A DNA stretch of 40,869 bases from a virus: positions 1 to 40,869 of IMG/VR virus record IMGVR_UViG_3300035661_000143; one strand, written 5' to 3'. Positions 1 to 8,401 of this stretch are shown piece by piece. A program made the translations under genes and the position numbers. Every line of letters begins with the position of its first letter. The first letter of the stretch is position 1. Below the pieces are notes generated by a model. That model worked only from the letters and a program-made list of their open reading frames with translations. It did not search any database and had not been told where the DNA came from.

Positions 1-321
1 TATTATCCAGTATAGTTCGTGTTCTGTTGGTTTTGTACAGCCATGATAGCCGCAGCGATCATAACAAATTTGTCTTGCTTTACCATTGTCTTTAAGATAT
101 TCAAGAAAATCATCTGTTATTTCTATGATATCGAAGTCAATATTTCTAATAATGACCTGACCTAATTTTGAGTTAGCACATAAATTAAGAAGATCTTGTC
201 TTAGAAAAGCATCAAGTTCAACCAAACGTCCATCATGGCGAAGGGACTCTTTACCCATACCATACATCTCATTTGGTTTCAACTTGTAAATAGAATCATA
301 TTGTAATCTTGCAAACTTCAT
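1..321 (-). CDS. Hypothetical protein, C-terminus off the window
   Basis: An open frame of 107 codons runs off the left edge, beginning MKFARLQYDS at an ATG that overlaps the stop of the upstream gene (ATGA). The visible part ends with a cysteine cluster (ICYDRCGYHGC), which could bind metal. I do not recognise a family. The overlap suggests translational coupling to the gene upstream and to the DNA polymerase before it. Confidence 0.7.
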   Translation of the reverse strand, partial: MKFARLQYDSIYKLKPNEMYGMGKESLRHDGRLVELDAFLRQDLLNLCANSKLGQVIIRNIDFDIIEITDDFLEYLKDNGKARQICYDRCGYHGCTKPTEHELYWII

Positions 322-560
322 ATATTTCTCCAATCATTGCAACCAAATCTAATCATTTGGATTATAGCAGGAAAAGCTTTTGTAGATGCTAAGTATTCTT
401 GGGCGTGTTTATCACAATAAGTAATAATATAGCCGTTAAAAACTATTTCAACATCCCATTCTTCTTTGCATCCTTCGTGTCTACAAAAATCTAAAAATCT
501 AGGATTTTCTTTTCTTTTTCGTTTTGGAAAAAGGAAGTGGATGCCTTCTTCTTCAATCAT
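318..560 (-). CDS. Small putative zinc-binding protein
   Basis: 80 residues. The C-x4-C (CRHEGC) and C-x2-H (CDKH) pairs about 20 residues apart suggest one zinc site; the N-terminus is very basic (FPKRKRKE). Its ATG overlaps the stop of the DNA polymerase gene (ATGA) and its own stop overlaps the next ATG, so polymerase and two small genes form one coupled unit. Function unknown. Confidence 0.7.
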   Translation of the reverse strand: MIEEEGIHFLFPKRKRKENPRFLDFCRHEGCKEEWDVEIVFNGYIITYCDKHAQEYLASTKAFPAIIQMIRFGCNDWRNI

Positions 561-3052
561 GCGAAGAAATCCGAAAGAGTTGCATTGTTGGTCTGAAGAA
601 TTTCCCAGCCAATAGCATCAGTGATTTTAGACATAGGATCGACAAAGGCCTTCTCGAACTGAAGATCACGGTCAATAAACTTGTCGAGACCAAACTGCGG
701 TGGCAGTTCACCTGGCGATGCAATGACATTGCAGTGCATCGGATTTGATTCACGAAGATAAGTGAATCGCAACTTATTGCCTTCCTGAATAGCCTCAAGT
801 TTTTTGTCGAGTTTGTGTTTCTTCAGAAGGAAGTTGTACAACAGAGCACCTTTGACCTGGATCGGTGCACCTTTGGAGAAGATTTGTGCACCTGAACCAT
901 ATTTCTTAAGACCAGAAACAGATCGTGGGAATGCAATCTTCTCGAATGGAAGAGACTCAAATTCAGATTTGAAGTCCTTCACATAATTTTGATACTCTTC
1001 CTTGGTGCCATTCATAATCATAAACAGTGATTTACGAATTGCCTCTCGTACAACCATCGGAGTAGATGATTGAACACACTGAATACCAACGATTTTCAGC
1101 TTTGGTTCCTCAGGACGGAAACCTTCTTCATCTCGCACATTTAGAATGTAGTGTTTCTTCGCGGTCCAAATTCCCTTGTCAGAAATTGTTTCGCGGTTCA
1201 TCACAATTCGGTTACGTTTACAGCCAGTGCTGCTTGCAAGTTCAATCAAGACCTTGTCAATATGAGGAAGCATCTGTTCCTTACAGAATTTGTCGAGCAT
1301 GTTAGTAGTCTTCTCGATGGAAGCACCCTTCGGAAATACTCTATCAACCAACGGACCGGCATTGATATACAGCGAATCTGTGTCAGACGCTACAATGAAG
1401 TCCTTGTCCTTAGTTCCGTACAGTTTGTTGAAATACTTGTTGAGCTCCATAGCAACTGATCGAATGATAAACTGACCGGATGAAGTAATCGCTTCAGCCA
1501 TGTTAAAGTTAAACCAACGAAAGTACTGATTTGCCAACGCACCGTAACCTGAGTTCAAGGTATCCTTGAGCGCCCTTTGCTTGTTATGGTATTTGGAAAT
1601 GAGTTTCTTTTCGCCAGCTTTCTTGGCTTCCTTAAGCAATTTCTGGTACTTTTGACGATCAGTAAACAACTTATCCATAAGCTCAGCAAGAAAGCCAGGC
1701 TTATCATTAGCAAATTTATAGCCATTCGCAGCAATGCAATATCCGTCTCGGACATATTCTGAGAGACCTCCTTCAAAGATGATAGGATTCACGTCCTCAT
1801 TATAAATCGCAAATTTACCGCTCGCCCGATCTAGAATAGTTTCAGGACTGATATTCCACTGCATGATTGTGTGAGGATATTCGGATCGAACGTCGATGCC
1901 GATAACCCAGCGATACTCACCAGGAATAATGTCTTTGTTGAAACCACCGATGAGTTTCTTATCGAGCACACCAGGCTTGAAAGGAGGAATAACTACATTC
2001 TTTTCATCGAGAAGGAAGTAATGGATCAAAGTGTCCCACAGCTTCACGGTACCAAGACAATCGGAGAATCGACATTTTGCATCATACGCTCTCGCGCAGA
2101 TAAGTTCGATCAATCCCATCTTGGATTCGATTTGTTCTACGCGAACACAGTCGATGATGTTATAGTCAATGAAACGTTGAAAGTCGCGGACATACATTTC
2201 GGCCAGAGTTGAGGACTCACCGAAGTCAAGTTTACCTTCACCGAGTTCTTCCATCGACACGTCATCGAGTCTATATGACTCGAGAGTTTTGAAGGAGAAT
2301 TTCTTGTAGATAGGAAGATAGTCGAGTACTGTAATACCGTAAATTTCGTAAATGACCTTGCCATCGAAACCGGTTTGATCAGTGATTTGTTCCCATGGCG
2401 AAAGCATCTTGTGAGCTCCTTCACCAAGGACTTTATCAAGACGATTAATCAGATAGGGAATATCGAATCCTTCGACGTTCCAACCGGTAACAATATCAAG
2501 ATCAAGTTCACGCCAACACAAAAGAAACTCAGTCAAAAGTTCCTTTTCGTCGGCACACTTCTTGTAGCGAGTGAATTTATCAGTGGAGATATAGTCTTTA
2601 TAACCAAAGACGTGGTTGCATCCGTGATGGCGGATGGTAATAGCTGTTACAGTCTTATCAGCACGTTCAGGTGTTGGGAATCCATCATCATGCTCAACCT
2701 CGATATCCAGAATACCGATGGCAATCGCTTCTTGTTCGAAGTCGATTTCACCTGGATACTTGTCATGAATAAAGAGATAAGGCCAATCCGTCAATCCGTA
2801 GATCGGAAAATTGGAAACATTCTTGTATTCGGCTAGAAACTCTTTTGCTTCCGAAATAGAACCAAAGTCTACCTTATCAACGACTTGACCATCAAGAGTC
2901 CTGTACTTGGATTCTTTTTGGGAAGGTACGAAAACATATGGTTTATAAGGGACTTTTTTTGCTACCCGCTTACCATTTTGATAACCGCGGAGCAGAATGT
3001 CATTACGTCTTAGGTGGACAGATGTATAAAAATCAGAACGTAAAATGGTCAA
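557..3052 (-). CDS. 43: Family B DNA polymerase, T4 gp43 type
   Basis: Replicative DNA polymerase with 3'-5' proofreading, 831 residues (T4 gp43 is about 900). Exonuclease motifs are visible: ExoI DIE at residues 116-118, ExoII GWNVEGFD at 190-197, ExoIII YNIID at 297-301. Polymerase motif A is D387-x2-S-E-Y-P (an unusual variant of DxxSLYPS), motif B is around K496-TLNSGYG (to 504), and motif C is DTDS at 557-560. No ATG is available: an in-frame TAA lies just upstream and the start is TTG with AAGGA in front of it. A sigma70 promoter lies 53 bases upstream, consistent with early or middle expression. All catalytic aspartates are present. Confidence 0.97.
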   Translation of the reverse strand: MTILRSDFYTSVHLRRNDILLRGYQNGKRVAKKVPYKPYVFVPSQKESKYRTLDGQVVDKVDFGSISEAKEFLAEYKNVSNFPIYGLTDWPYLFIHDKYPGEIDFEQEAIAIGILDIEVEHDDGFPTPERADKTVTAITIRHHGCNHVFGYKDYISTDKFTRYKKCADEKELLTEFLLCWRELDLDIVTGWNVEGFDIPYLINRLDKVLGEGAHKMLSPWEQITDQTGFDGKVIYEIYGITVLDYLPIYKKFSFKTLESYRLDDVSMEELGEGKLDFGESSTLAEMYVRDFQRFIDYNIIDCVRVEQIESKMGLIELICARAYDAKCRFSDCLGTVKLWDTLIHYFLLDEKNVVIPPFKPGVLDKKLIGGFNKDIIPGEYRWVIGIDVRSEYPHTIMQWNISPETILDRASGKFAIYNEDVNPIIFEGGLSEYVRDGYCIAANGYKFANDKPGFLAELMDKLFTDRQKYQKLLKEAKKAGEKKLISKYHNKQRALKDTLNSGYGALANQYFRWFNFNMAEAITSSGQFIIRSVAMELNKYFNKLYGTKDKDFIVASDTDSLYINAGPLVDRVFPKGASIEKTTNMLDKFCKEQMLPHIDKVLIELASSTGCKRNRIVMNRETISDKGIWTAKKHYILNVRDEEGFRPEEPKLKIVGIQCVQSSTPMVVREAIRKSLFMIMNGTKEEYQNYVKDFKSEFESLPFEKIAFPRSVSGLKKYGSGAQIFSKGAPIQVKGALLYNFLLKKHKLDKKLEAIQEGNKLRFTYLRESNPMHCNVIASPGELPPQFGLDKFIDRDLQFEKAFVDPMSKITDAIGWEILQTNNATLSDFFA

Positions 3053-3104
3053 ATGAATTTCCTTTTATTCTTAATGGTGGCGACTTGGCCGTACCCATCA
3101 AAGG

Positions 3105-3133
3105 ATTGTATATCAGAATCTTGTATTTGTCAA
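3105..3133 (-). promoter_or_regulatory. Sigma70 promoter for DNA polymerase
   Basis: On the minus strand TTGACA (3128-3133), a 17-base spacer, then TACAAT (3105-3110). A late-type CATAAATA (3136-3143) sits just upstream. Together they would give host-polymerase transcription of the DNA polymerase gene independent of the lysis genes. Confidence 0.75.
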
Positions 3134-3145
3134 CTTATTTATGTA

Positions 3146-3565
3146 TTAGATTTGCCGCTTAGTGATAGCATCGCTAATTTTTGTAGCGACTTTCTCAAGG
3201 GATCGACCACCGAAGTAGGCAACAACTACAGTCATGTAGATTCCCCACATATTCGGATCAAGCGGATCAGTTGATCCATGAGTCCACGAACCAAGAATCT
3301 TATCCCAAACAACAATTTTCCAAGTGAAAAGAACAAATGGAAGAGCAAATACTGGACGAACCCATCGAGTTATCCAATTGCCTTGTTCAGCCACGAGAAC
3401 AGAAGCGTTTACTTCTGCTTCTCGCTTTTGAATATCGAGATCTTTTGCGGCAAGATCAGCTGCAATTTTCTCTGTTGTGTTACCAGCAGCAAGCTTTGCT
3501 TGATAAGCTTTTACAAGCGAACCAAGTAGAGGTCCCGATAGAAAACTAAGAATCAGGGACCACAT
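3146..3565 (-). CDS. Holin-like membrane protein (GTA_holin_3TM-like)
   Basis: 139 residues. A hydrophobic N-terminal segment (residues 2-20) is followed by a charged helix (about 25-58), then WITRWVRPVFALPFVLFTW and a last hydrophobic segment MWGIYMTVVVAYFGG. The W-x-RPVFA region resembles three-helix phage holins used to release gene transfer agents and phages. It is the third gene of a compact cassette after the endolysin and another membrane protein, with 3-base gaps, which supports a lysis role. Family assignment is from pattern only. Confidence 0.65.
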   Translation of the reverse strand: MWSLILSFLSGPLLGSLVKAYQAKLAAGNTTEKIAADLAAKDLDIQKREAEVNASVLVAEQGNWITRWVRPVFALPFVLFTWKIVVWDKILGSWTHGSTDPLDPNMWGIYMTVVVAYFGGRSLEKVATKISDAITKRQI

Positions 3566-3568
3566 AGA

Positions 3569-4018
3569 TTACTTTACCTCAGTCTGTGAAGGTGCAAGAG
3601 CAGCAGATGCAGACTCTGGTGCAGCAACTTCTGGAGTTACAAGAGATGCTTTCACATCTTCATTTTCTCTCTTCTCAGAAAGATGGCGGAACCAATTAAG
3701 CAACCAAGTAACGCCGATAACGATAAGAGGATATGCCCATTCTGGAATACGAGAAGTCAGAGGAGTGATGTTTACACCAGTCAGTGCAGGAAGAACCGAG
3801 TCATACATCATGACTACGATGCCTGCGAGAGTGATGACTGCACCAGCAATCTTCTGCTTGATGCCTGCAAACTTAACCTTCAATACAGCCAAGAAAGAAT
3901 CATCTTCCTTGATAAGAGAAGCAAGCTGCGGTGTCTGTGCAAGAATCTTGCGAATCCAGAACCAGTAAATTACAAAGATGGTGAATGCAATTGCTACAGT
4001 ATTAATTACGGCGAACAT
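3569..4018 (-). CDS. Membrane protein, second holin or lysis regulator candidate
   Basis: 149 residues with an N-terminal membrane helix (about 5-25), two further hydrophobic segments (about 58-77 and 95-112), then a charged, Ala/Pro/Ser/Glu-rich tail predicted to be cytoplasmic. It lies 3 bases after the endolysin gene and 3 bases before the holin-like gene. No family recognised; context suggests holin, antiholin or accessory lysis protein. Confidence 0.6.
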   Translation of the reverse strand: MFAVINTVAIAFTIFVIYWFWIRKILAQTPQLASLIKEDDSFLAVLKVKFAGIKQKIAGAVITLAGIVVMMYDSVLPALTGVNITPLTSRIPEWAYPLIVIGVTWLLNWFRHLSEKRENEDVKASLVTPEVAAPESASAALAPSQTEVK

Positions 4019-4021
4019 GAT

Positions 4022-4927
4022 TTATCCTTTTTGAGCTTGATGCCATGCATACCAAATAACGCCAATAACCACAAGGGCGCAAACACCTACAATACCTGCT
4101 GTTAGTAATGGAATTCCATACGCAACAGCTTGATGAGTTGCAATACCGGTCGCTACAACAAGACCGCCTGTAGTTGCGTTCTTGACGGTAGCTGCGGAAG
4201 GCGCATTAGATACCGGTGGAGTACGAGCAGGCTGGTCGGGCTTGCTCTGGACAATGATTTGCTGATCAGGAACAGCAACTGGAGTTGATTTTACAACTGG
4301 AGTTGGCGTATTACCAAGAGCGAGACCCTTCTCGAAGAGAGCAGCCTCACGACGGCGGCGGCCTTGAAGACCGGAAACGCCTGGCCACAAACGAGCCATC
4401 GAGCGAATAAGAGTTGGAATCTGTGCAAAGTTTCCTGTTGCAATTGCTTCTTTAATTTCTCGCATTTCACGATTACGATCACTTGAAGAATTGAAACCAC
4501 CAGCGCCGCGGTTGTATGCGATGGAAACAATCACACCAAAGCAAGTCGAGTTCATTTTATCCGCACCTGGACAAGAACGAAGAACTTGAGCTGACCACTG
4601 AGGAACATCCCGCTCTGCAAATACTTTAATTGCCACATCCCAAGGAATAATAATCGAAGACTTGACCGCACCAAGAAGTGAAGCAGCTCGACCGCCTGTT
4701 ACGCCTGAACAGCGGATCATTTGAGTCAACATATCTGCTGGAACATACTGTCCGAAATCTGCAGTGATTTTAGCTGGAGACGCATATCCCAAATCGTAAC
4801 CAATACCAACAGTTACACCAGAAGCGCCTTGCGGCCACTCTGGATGCTGGTAGTTCTTGATATAATAAGCTTTCGAAGTGACTTCCTCGGCAACGATTAG
4901 ATCGAAGGCACTCTGGGAGATAAGCAT
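4022..4927 (-). CDS. Endolysin, pesticin-like muramidase with C-terminal membrane helix
   Basis: 301 residues. The N-terminal 200 residues resemble pesticin-type T4-lysozyme-like muramidases: acidic pair E14-E15 in IVAEEVTSKAYY, and GVTVGIGYDLGY around residue 40-50 (catalytic T and D region), then a conserved YNRGAGGF and a WPGVSGLQGRRRREAALF block. Residues 205-250 are a Pro/Thr/Lys-rich linker, and the last 50 contain a strong membrane helix (GIPLLTAGIVGVCALVVIGV) ending WHQAQKG. A C-terminal anchor on an endolysin is unusual. It has its own late promoter and is insulated by a terminator upstream. Confidence 0.8.
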   Translation of the reverse strand: MLISQSAFDLIVAEEVTSKAYYIKNYQHPEWPQGASGVTVGIGYDLGYASPAKITADFGQYVPADMLTQMIRCSGVTGGRAASLLGAVKSSIIIPWDVAIKVFAERDVPQWSAQVLRSCPGADKMNSTCFGVIVSIAYNRGAGGFNSSSDRNREMREIKEAIATGNFAQIPTLIRSMARLWPGVSGLQGRRRREAALFEKGLALGNTPTPVVKSTPVAVPDQQIIVQSKPDQPARTPPVSNAPSAATVKNATTGGLVVATGIATHQAVAYGIPLLTAGIVGVCALVVIGVIWYAWHQAQKG

Positions 4928-4957
4928 AGTAAATTTCCTGTTTGAATCTATCTATGC

Positions 4958-4965
4958 TATTTATG
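4958..4965 (-). promoter_or_regulatory. T4-type late promoter CATAAATA for the lysis cassette
   Basis: CATAAATA on the minus strand, 31 bases upstream of the endolysin ATG and directly after a terminator. The octamer matches the late promoter class recognised by T4-type gp55 sigma with a C at the first position. Confidence 0.7.
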
Positions 4966-4991
4966 AAAAAAGGGCCCCAACGAGGGCCCTC
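4966..4991 (-). terminator. Rho-independent terminator after the DUF3563-like gene
   Basis: On the minus strand GAGGGCCC, six-base loop, GGGCCC, then TTTTTT. The stem arms are 4984-4990 and 4971-4977. It separates early genes (above 4999) from the late lysis cassette. Confidence 0.85.
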
Positions 4992-4998
4992 TTTATTC

Positions 4999-5172
4999 TT
5001 AAATAAACGACTGTGATAGTCGCTTCTGGTCTAGTTCTCTCATACGATATTCGAGATCGACCACATCGGTTGCTCCGGAAAGATAGAGTTCATCGGCTGA
5101 CAGAGTCATATCCGAAAAGAACTTTTTAATGCTATGGCGTTGCGCCCAACCGAGAATCAATGAGATAATCAT
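4999..5172 (-). CDS. Small protein of the DUF3563 type
   Basis: 57 residues, MIISLILGWAQRHS onward. The stretch DELYLSGATDVVDLEYRMRELD resembles the short DUF3563 proteins common in proteobacteria (pattern D-x-YL-x-x-x-x-D-x-x-DLE-R-x-REL). The start has a near-perfect Shine-Dalgarno (AGAAGGAGG) and lies downstream of a sigma70-like promoter; a terminator follows its stop. Function of the family is unknown. Confidence 0.7.
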   Translation of the reverse strand: MIISLILGWAQRHSIKKFFSDMTLSADELYLSGATDVVDLEYRMRELDQKRLSQSFI

Positions 5173-5202
5173 TGCATCCTCCTTCTGTTGTACTATTTAC
5201 AT

Positions 5203-5231
5203 ATTATAATGCACTGCACAAAAGAAGGCAA
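5203..5231 (-). promoter_or_regulatory. Sigma70-like promoter
   Basis: On the minus strand TTGCCT (5226-5231), 17 bases, TATAAT (5203-5208), about 30 bases upstream of the strong ribosome site of the DUF3563-like gene. The -10 is perfect, the -35 has two differences. Confidence 0.65.
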
Positions 5232-5235
5232 GGGA

Positions 5236-5478
5236 TTAATGCTTTTTAGCGCCCTTAGTCTCATCACATCTAATAATTAGATGAGACGATCTTTGATCCC
5301 AAAGTATTCGAGGAGTCATTCCTGCAGATTGAAATTGTCGAGCTTTAGAAAGTACATCAATGAATCCAGGAGTATCGCCTCCCATCATGTCAATTAGATT
5401 GGCTAGTTCATCTTGCGAGATTTCTGTGAATCCATCTCTCGCGTCTTGAAAAAATTTTCCTGTGTCTACTGAAGTCAT
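5236..5478 (-). CDS. Hypothetical acidic small protein
   Basis: 80 residues, MTSVDTGKFFQDAR onward, rich in Asp and Glu in the first half and ending ETKGAKKH. GGAG lies six bases upstream of the ATG. It follows the metallopeptidase gene by 10 bases, so both are probably in one early transcript. No family recognised. Confidence 0.65.
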   Translation of the reverse strand: MTSVDTGKFFQDARDGFTEISQDELANLIDMMGGDTPGFIDVLSKARQFQSAGMTPRILWDQRSSHLIIRCDETKGAKKH

Positions 5479-5488
5479 GTCGTCTCCT

Positions 5489-5968
5489 TTAGAAGGTGAT
5501 CTGTTCTTTTTCTAGATGTCTCTTATAGGCCGTGTAGAGGTTTCGTTCCATACGAAAAGCTTCCTTTTCCCATGGTAGTTCTCTGTAAGTAAAGTCTTTC
5601 TCCTTGATAGTTCGCATTTTCCATCGTACTTGACGAGCCATTGCTGGATCTTCAAGAGACCAATCCCAAAGTTGATTTTTCACATATTGCTTTATATGAA
5701 CGCATTCGTGCATAATTCCACGCAGAATGCCTTGCTTACCTAATTTTTTTGAAAGATTAAGATCAAATTCGCGTGGCGGCTTACAGTCGTCGAAATATGC
5801 TATCAGTTCTGCTTTTGCTCTTACAAGAGCGAAGTCTACATGTTTGATGTGAATTTCAAGCTTCGAGAGCATCTGATAACCAATTAGCCGCTTAAGACAC
5901 CATCGTACTGCATATTCTATTTCTTCACTAGAAATAGAACCGTTACTTCCACGATGGTGAATTGTCAT
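5489..5968 (-). CDS. Putative zinc metallopeptidase (HExxH)
   Basis: 159 residues. The motif HECVH followed by IKQY at about residues 88-96 is a zincin active site, and a downstream acidic segment WEKEAFRMERN (about 133-143) may give the third zinc ligand, as in SprT-like or other phage peptidases. GGAGG precedes the ATG. A sigma70 promoter and an overlapping late octamer lie upstream, so it may be made both early and late. Target unknown. Confidence 0.7.
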   Translation of the reverse strand: MTIHHRGSNGSISSEEIEYAVRWCLKRLIGYQMLSKLEIHIKHVDFALVRAKAELIAYFDDCKPPREFDLNLSKKLGKQGILRGIMHECVHIKQYVKNQLWDWSLEDPAMARQVRWKMRTIKEKDFTYRELPWEKEAFRMERNLYTAYKRHLEKEQITF

Positions 5969-5996
5969 TTGGTCTGACCTCCGCTTAAAGACCTAT

Positions 5997-6030
5997 TATT
6001 TATAGTATCATAGCTGTTGCAAAAAGTCAA
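5997..6030 (-). promoter_or_regulatory. Overlapping early (sigma70) and late promoter
   Basis: TTGACT (6025-6030), 17-base spacer, TACTAT (6002-6007). The -10 overlaps a perfect TATAAATA late octamer (5997-6004). It reads toward the metallopeptidase gene. Confidence 0.7.
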
Positions 6031-6063
6031 CATCTTTTTAATCCGTATACGGCTTTCGTGGGA

Positions 6064-6092
6064 TTGACAAGTGACACTTTTTGTAGTAGAAT
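6064..6092 (+). promoter_or_regulatory. Sigma70 promoter on the plus strand, antisense to the repeat protein gene
   Basis: TTGACA (6064-6069), 17-base spacer, TAGAAT (6087-6092). It points right, into the 3' end of the minus-strand gene at 6126-8363, where no plus-strand gene is apparent. It is divergent from the promoter at 5997-6030. Confidence 0.55.
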
Positions 6093-6125
6093 AAGAACTG
6101 TCCTACGGCACCAGTGGACTACAGA

Positions 6126-8363
6126 TTAACGATCCTTATACTTAGCACGAATGATTGGAGGTAGTTTGCTCTTGATAGCTTGGATAGCATCAGCAAATGA
6201 ATAGGTCTTCTTGAAGTAGACATTAGACATATCGTACAACGAGTTGACGAGACGAGAGAATGTTACTGAGAAGGCTACTGCAATCTGTTTACCAACAGAT
6301 CGGATACCTGAGACCTTCTGACCAGTACGGAAGAAATTCAAAGAGTTATAAGCCTTCTGTCGGAAGAAGATCAAACGAGGCTGCATCGCAAGCACAAGAC
6401 GCTTGTTCATAGTCAGAATTTCTGAATACATCGGATAAATTGTAACAGTCAGGATTTTTCTTACTTGACGAGTTATTACATTCGTAATAGGCAATGCAAT
6501 TGTAAAGATTTTTTCTGATCCCTTAATCAATTTCACTGTCTGTGCATTTACAAATAGTACGGATTTTTGAATCTGTTTAAGAACTGACGTGAACTGTCCT
6601 GATACAAATCTCAGAATCTTGTTAGTTGCAACTCTAGACGTGAAAGATGAAGCAAACCAAACAGGTAGAATCTTGCCGATTGCTCGAAGACCAGTTAATG
6701 TCTCGCCAATGGAAACAGTCAATTTCTTTCCTGCAGCTTTATAAGATCTAATCGACCATGTTAGTGCAGTTGAAATCGTCTTGCTAGTTGCATTTCTATC
6801 ACGAAACAATTGTGCGAATGCAATTGTAGTTTTTACAATTGCCACCTTCATAGTCTGAAGACGTGCAGCATTCCCAATGTAAACTGTAAATCTAAGATAG
6901 TGACCAGTCTGTTCAGTGAACTTCTGTACAAGACTAAGAGATGCTTGCATGATCTTCGGGAACGAACGAGTAAGAGTTACAATTTGACCAATAGAAGTTC
7001 TGAATGCTTTCGAAGAAGACTTCAGTGCCGTAACAGTTTCTGACAGTGCAAATGTCACATACTTACGAAGCGATCGTGATATAGTTATTGCCCCTGAGAA
7101 GAACACAGAAAACACTTTTCTCGATGATCTTACTAAAGCAAGAATAGATACATTCTGGAATAGAATATTCTTTCCAATTCCACGTAGCGTCTTGAATGTA
7201 TTTCCTGAGGCTACAGTAAAAGTCTTTGGTACATATCGACGGGATACTTCTAAAATCTTTTCTGATATAGGAACAAGAATAATTTTAGATAGGCTCTTAA
7301 GCAAAGCTGGAGCTTGTGCAAGAGTCATTGTCAGCTTCTTAACTATACCTGAACGAGATGACATTGATTGTAAAAGCGCCATATAAATGGTAGTCGATAT
7401 TCTACGTAGCGCATTAAGCTGTTCAGAGATATAAAAATTAAGATACTTAGTAAGAGCACGAGAGTAACGAACAGACACTGGTGTGCTTGCTACAATGATT
7501 TTTATAGCCTGCTTGATGTCAATTAAAGATCCAAGTAAACCAAGCGGTGCTGATAGAACCTTTGGAATAACTCTGATTATTTTCATTGCAAAGGTATTGA
7601 ATATAGTAAGATATAATGGGAATTTCTTTACTACATTCTGAATGACGATCAAAGGAATAAGAATGATTTTGGAGACACTCTTTGGATTCTTCAACGCTTG
7701 AGCTGTTGCAAAGGTAAAGGCACGAATCTTAACCGGTAACTTAGCAAACAACAAAGCATTTCCGATGCTTGTAATAAATCCCTTTCCAGCAGCTTTAAAA
7801 GATTTAACTGTTTCTGGAAGTGCTATTCCAAAAGTTTTAGACATCAATTTCATAATCTTTACAGTCTCAGCAAACTGTATTGATAGGACTTTCAAATTTT
7901 GTCGTGAAATATTAATTATAGATGCGAACAGAATTATGACTGTTTTTGTTGCAAATTTTCCAGCTGTCTCTGAAAATCTATTTCCTAAAGCAACAGCGAA
8001 GATCTTTGCGCCAGCCTTTAAAAAGTTTTGGGTATTAGTTATAGCAAAATTAATGATTTTTGCAATATTGTTCTTAAGGGATGCAATAGAAGCTAAACTA
8101 ACTACGAAGAATTTACCTCTAGCAGTACGCAATACACTAAAAGCTTCTGCAGAAACTGCAGTAACGGATTTGACTAATAGACGACCAGGATTTGGTTTTA
8201 CAGCTTCTGCAACAGCAACTGATAAATTTTTTGCCAAACTCTTGATATACAAGAGTGGACTACTTATACTCACAAGTGATGTAGAAAACCACGTCTTACG
8301 TTGTGGAATCTGATTGTGGTTTGATGTTAATGGTCGGGTCCCGGTGGCCCAAAAGCCTAGCAT
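6126..8363 (-). CDS. 18-residue repeat protein, large copy
   Basis: 745 residues, very basic and hydrophobic with few acidic residues. From about residue 80 to 680 the protein reads as more than 30 near-contiguous repeats of 18 residues, each starting with K followed by alternating hydrophobics, a turn, and an amphipathic segment; example KTFTVASGNTFKTLRGIG. A few repeats have 20 or more residues. The C-terminus loses the pattern (KSKLPPIIRAKYKDR). A paralogue lies at 13212-14567. A repeating beta plus helix or beta-solenoid unit is plausible, but I know no family. A late promoter and position after tail-type genes suggest a virion or adhesion role. Confidence 0.75.
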   Translation of the reverse strand: MLGFWATGTRPLTSNHNQIPQRKTWFSTSLVSISSPLLYIKSLAKNLSVAVAEAVKPNPGRLLVKSVTAVSAEAFSVLRTARGKFFVVSLASIASLKNNIAKIINFAITNTQNFLKAGAKIFAVALGNRFSETAGKFATKTVIILFASIINISRQNLKVLSIQFAETVKIMKLMSKTFGIALPETVKSFKAAGKGFITSIGNALLFAKLPVKIRAFTFATAQALKNPKSVSKIILIPLIVIQNVVKKFPLYLTIFNTFAMKIIRVIPKVLSAPLGLLGSLIDIKQAIKIIVASTPVSVRYSRALTKYLNFYISEQLNALRRISTTIYMALLQSMSSRSGIVKKLTMTLAQAPALLKSLSKIILVPISEKILEVSRRYVPKTFTVASGNTFKTLRGIGKNILFQNVSILALVRSSRKVFSVFFSGAITISRSLRKYVTFALSETVTALKSSSKAFRTSIGQIVTLTRSFPKIMQASLSLVQKFTEQTGHYLRFTVYIGNAARLQTMKVAIVKTTIAFAQLFRDRNATSKTISTALTWSIRSYKAAGKKLTVSIGETLTGLRAIGKILPVWFASSFTSRVATNKILRFVSGQFTSVLKQIQKSVLFVNAQTVKLIKGSEKIFTIALPITNVITRQVRKILTVTIYPMYSEILTMNKRLVLAMQPRLIFFRQKAYNSLNFFRTGQKVSGIRSVGKQIAVAFSVTFSRLVNSLYDMSNVYFKKTYSFADAIQAIKSKLPPIIRAKYKDR

Positions 8364-8371
8364 TAGATTAT

Positions 8372-8395
8372 CCTATAGGTTTCCCTATATTTATG
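8372..8395 (-). promoter_or_regulatory. Late promoter with 5'-UTR hairpin
   Basis: CATAAATA (8388-8395 on the minus strand) followed by ATAGG-GAAA-CCTAT, a hairpin with a GAAA loop, just before the AGGAT ribosome site of the 745-residue protein. Confidence 0.65.
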
Positions 8396-8401
8396 GATAG
8401 C

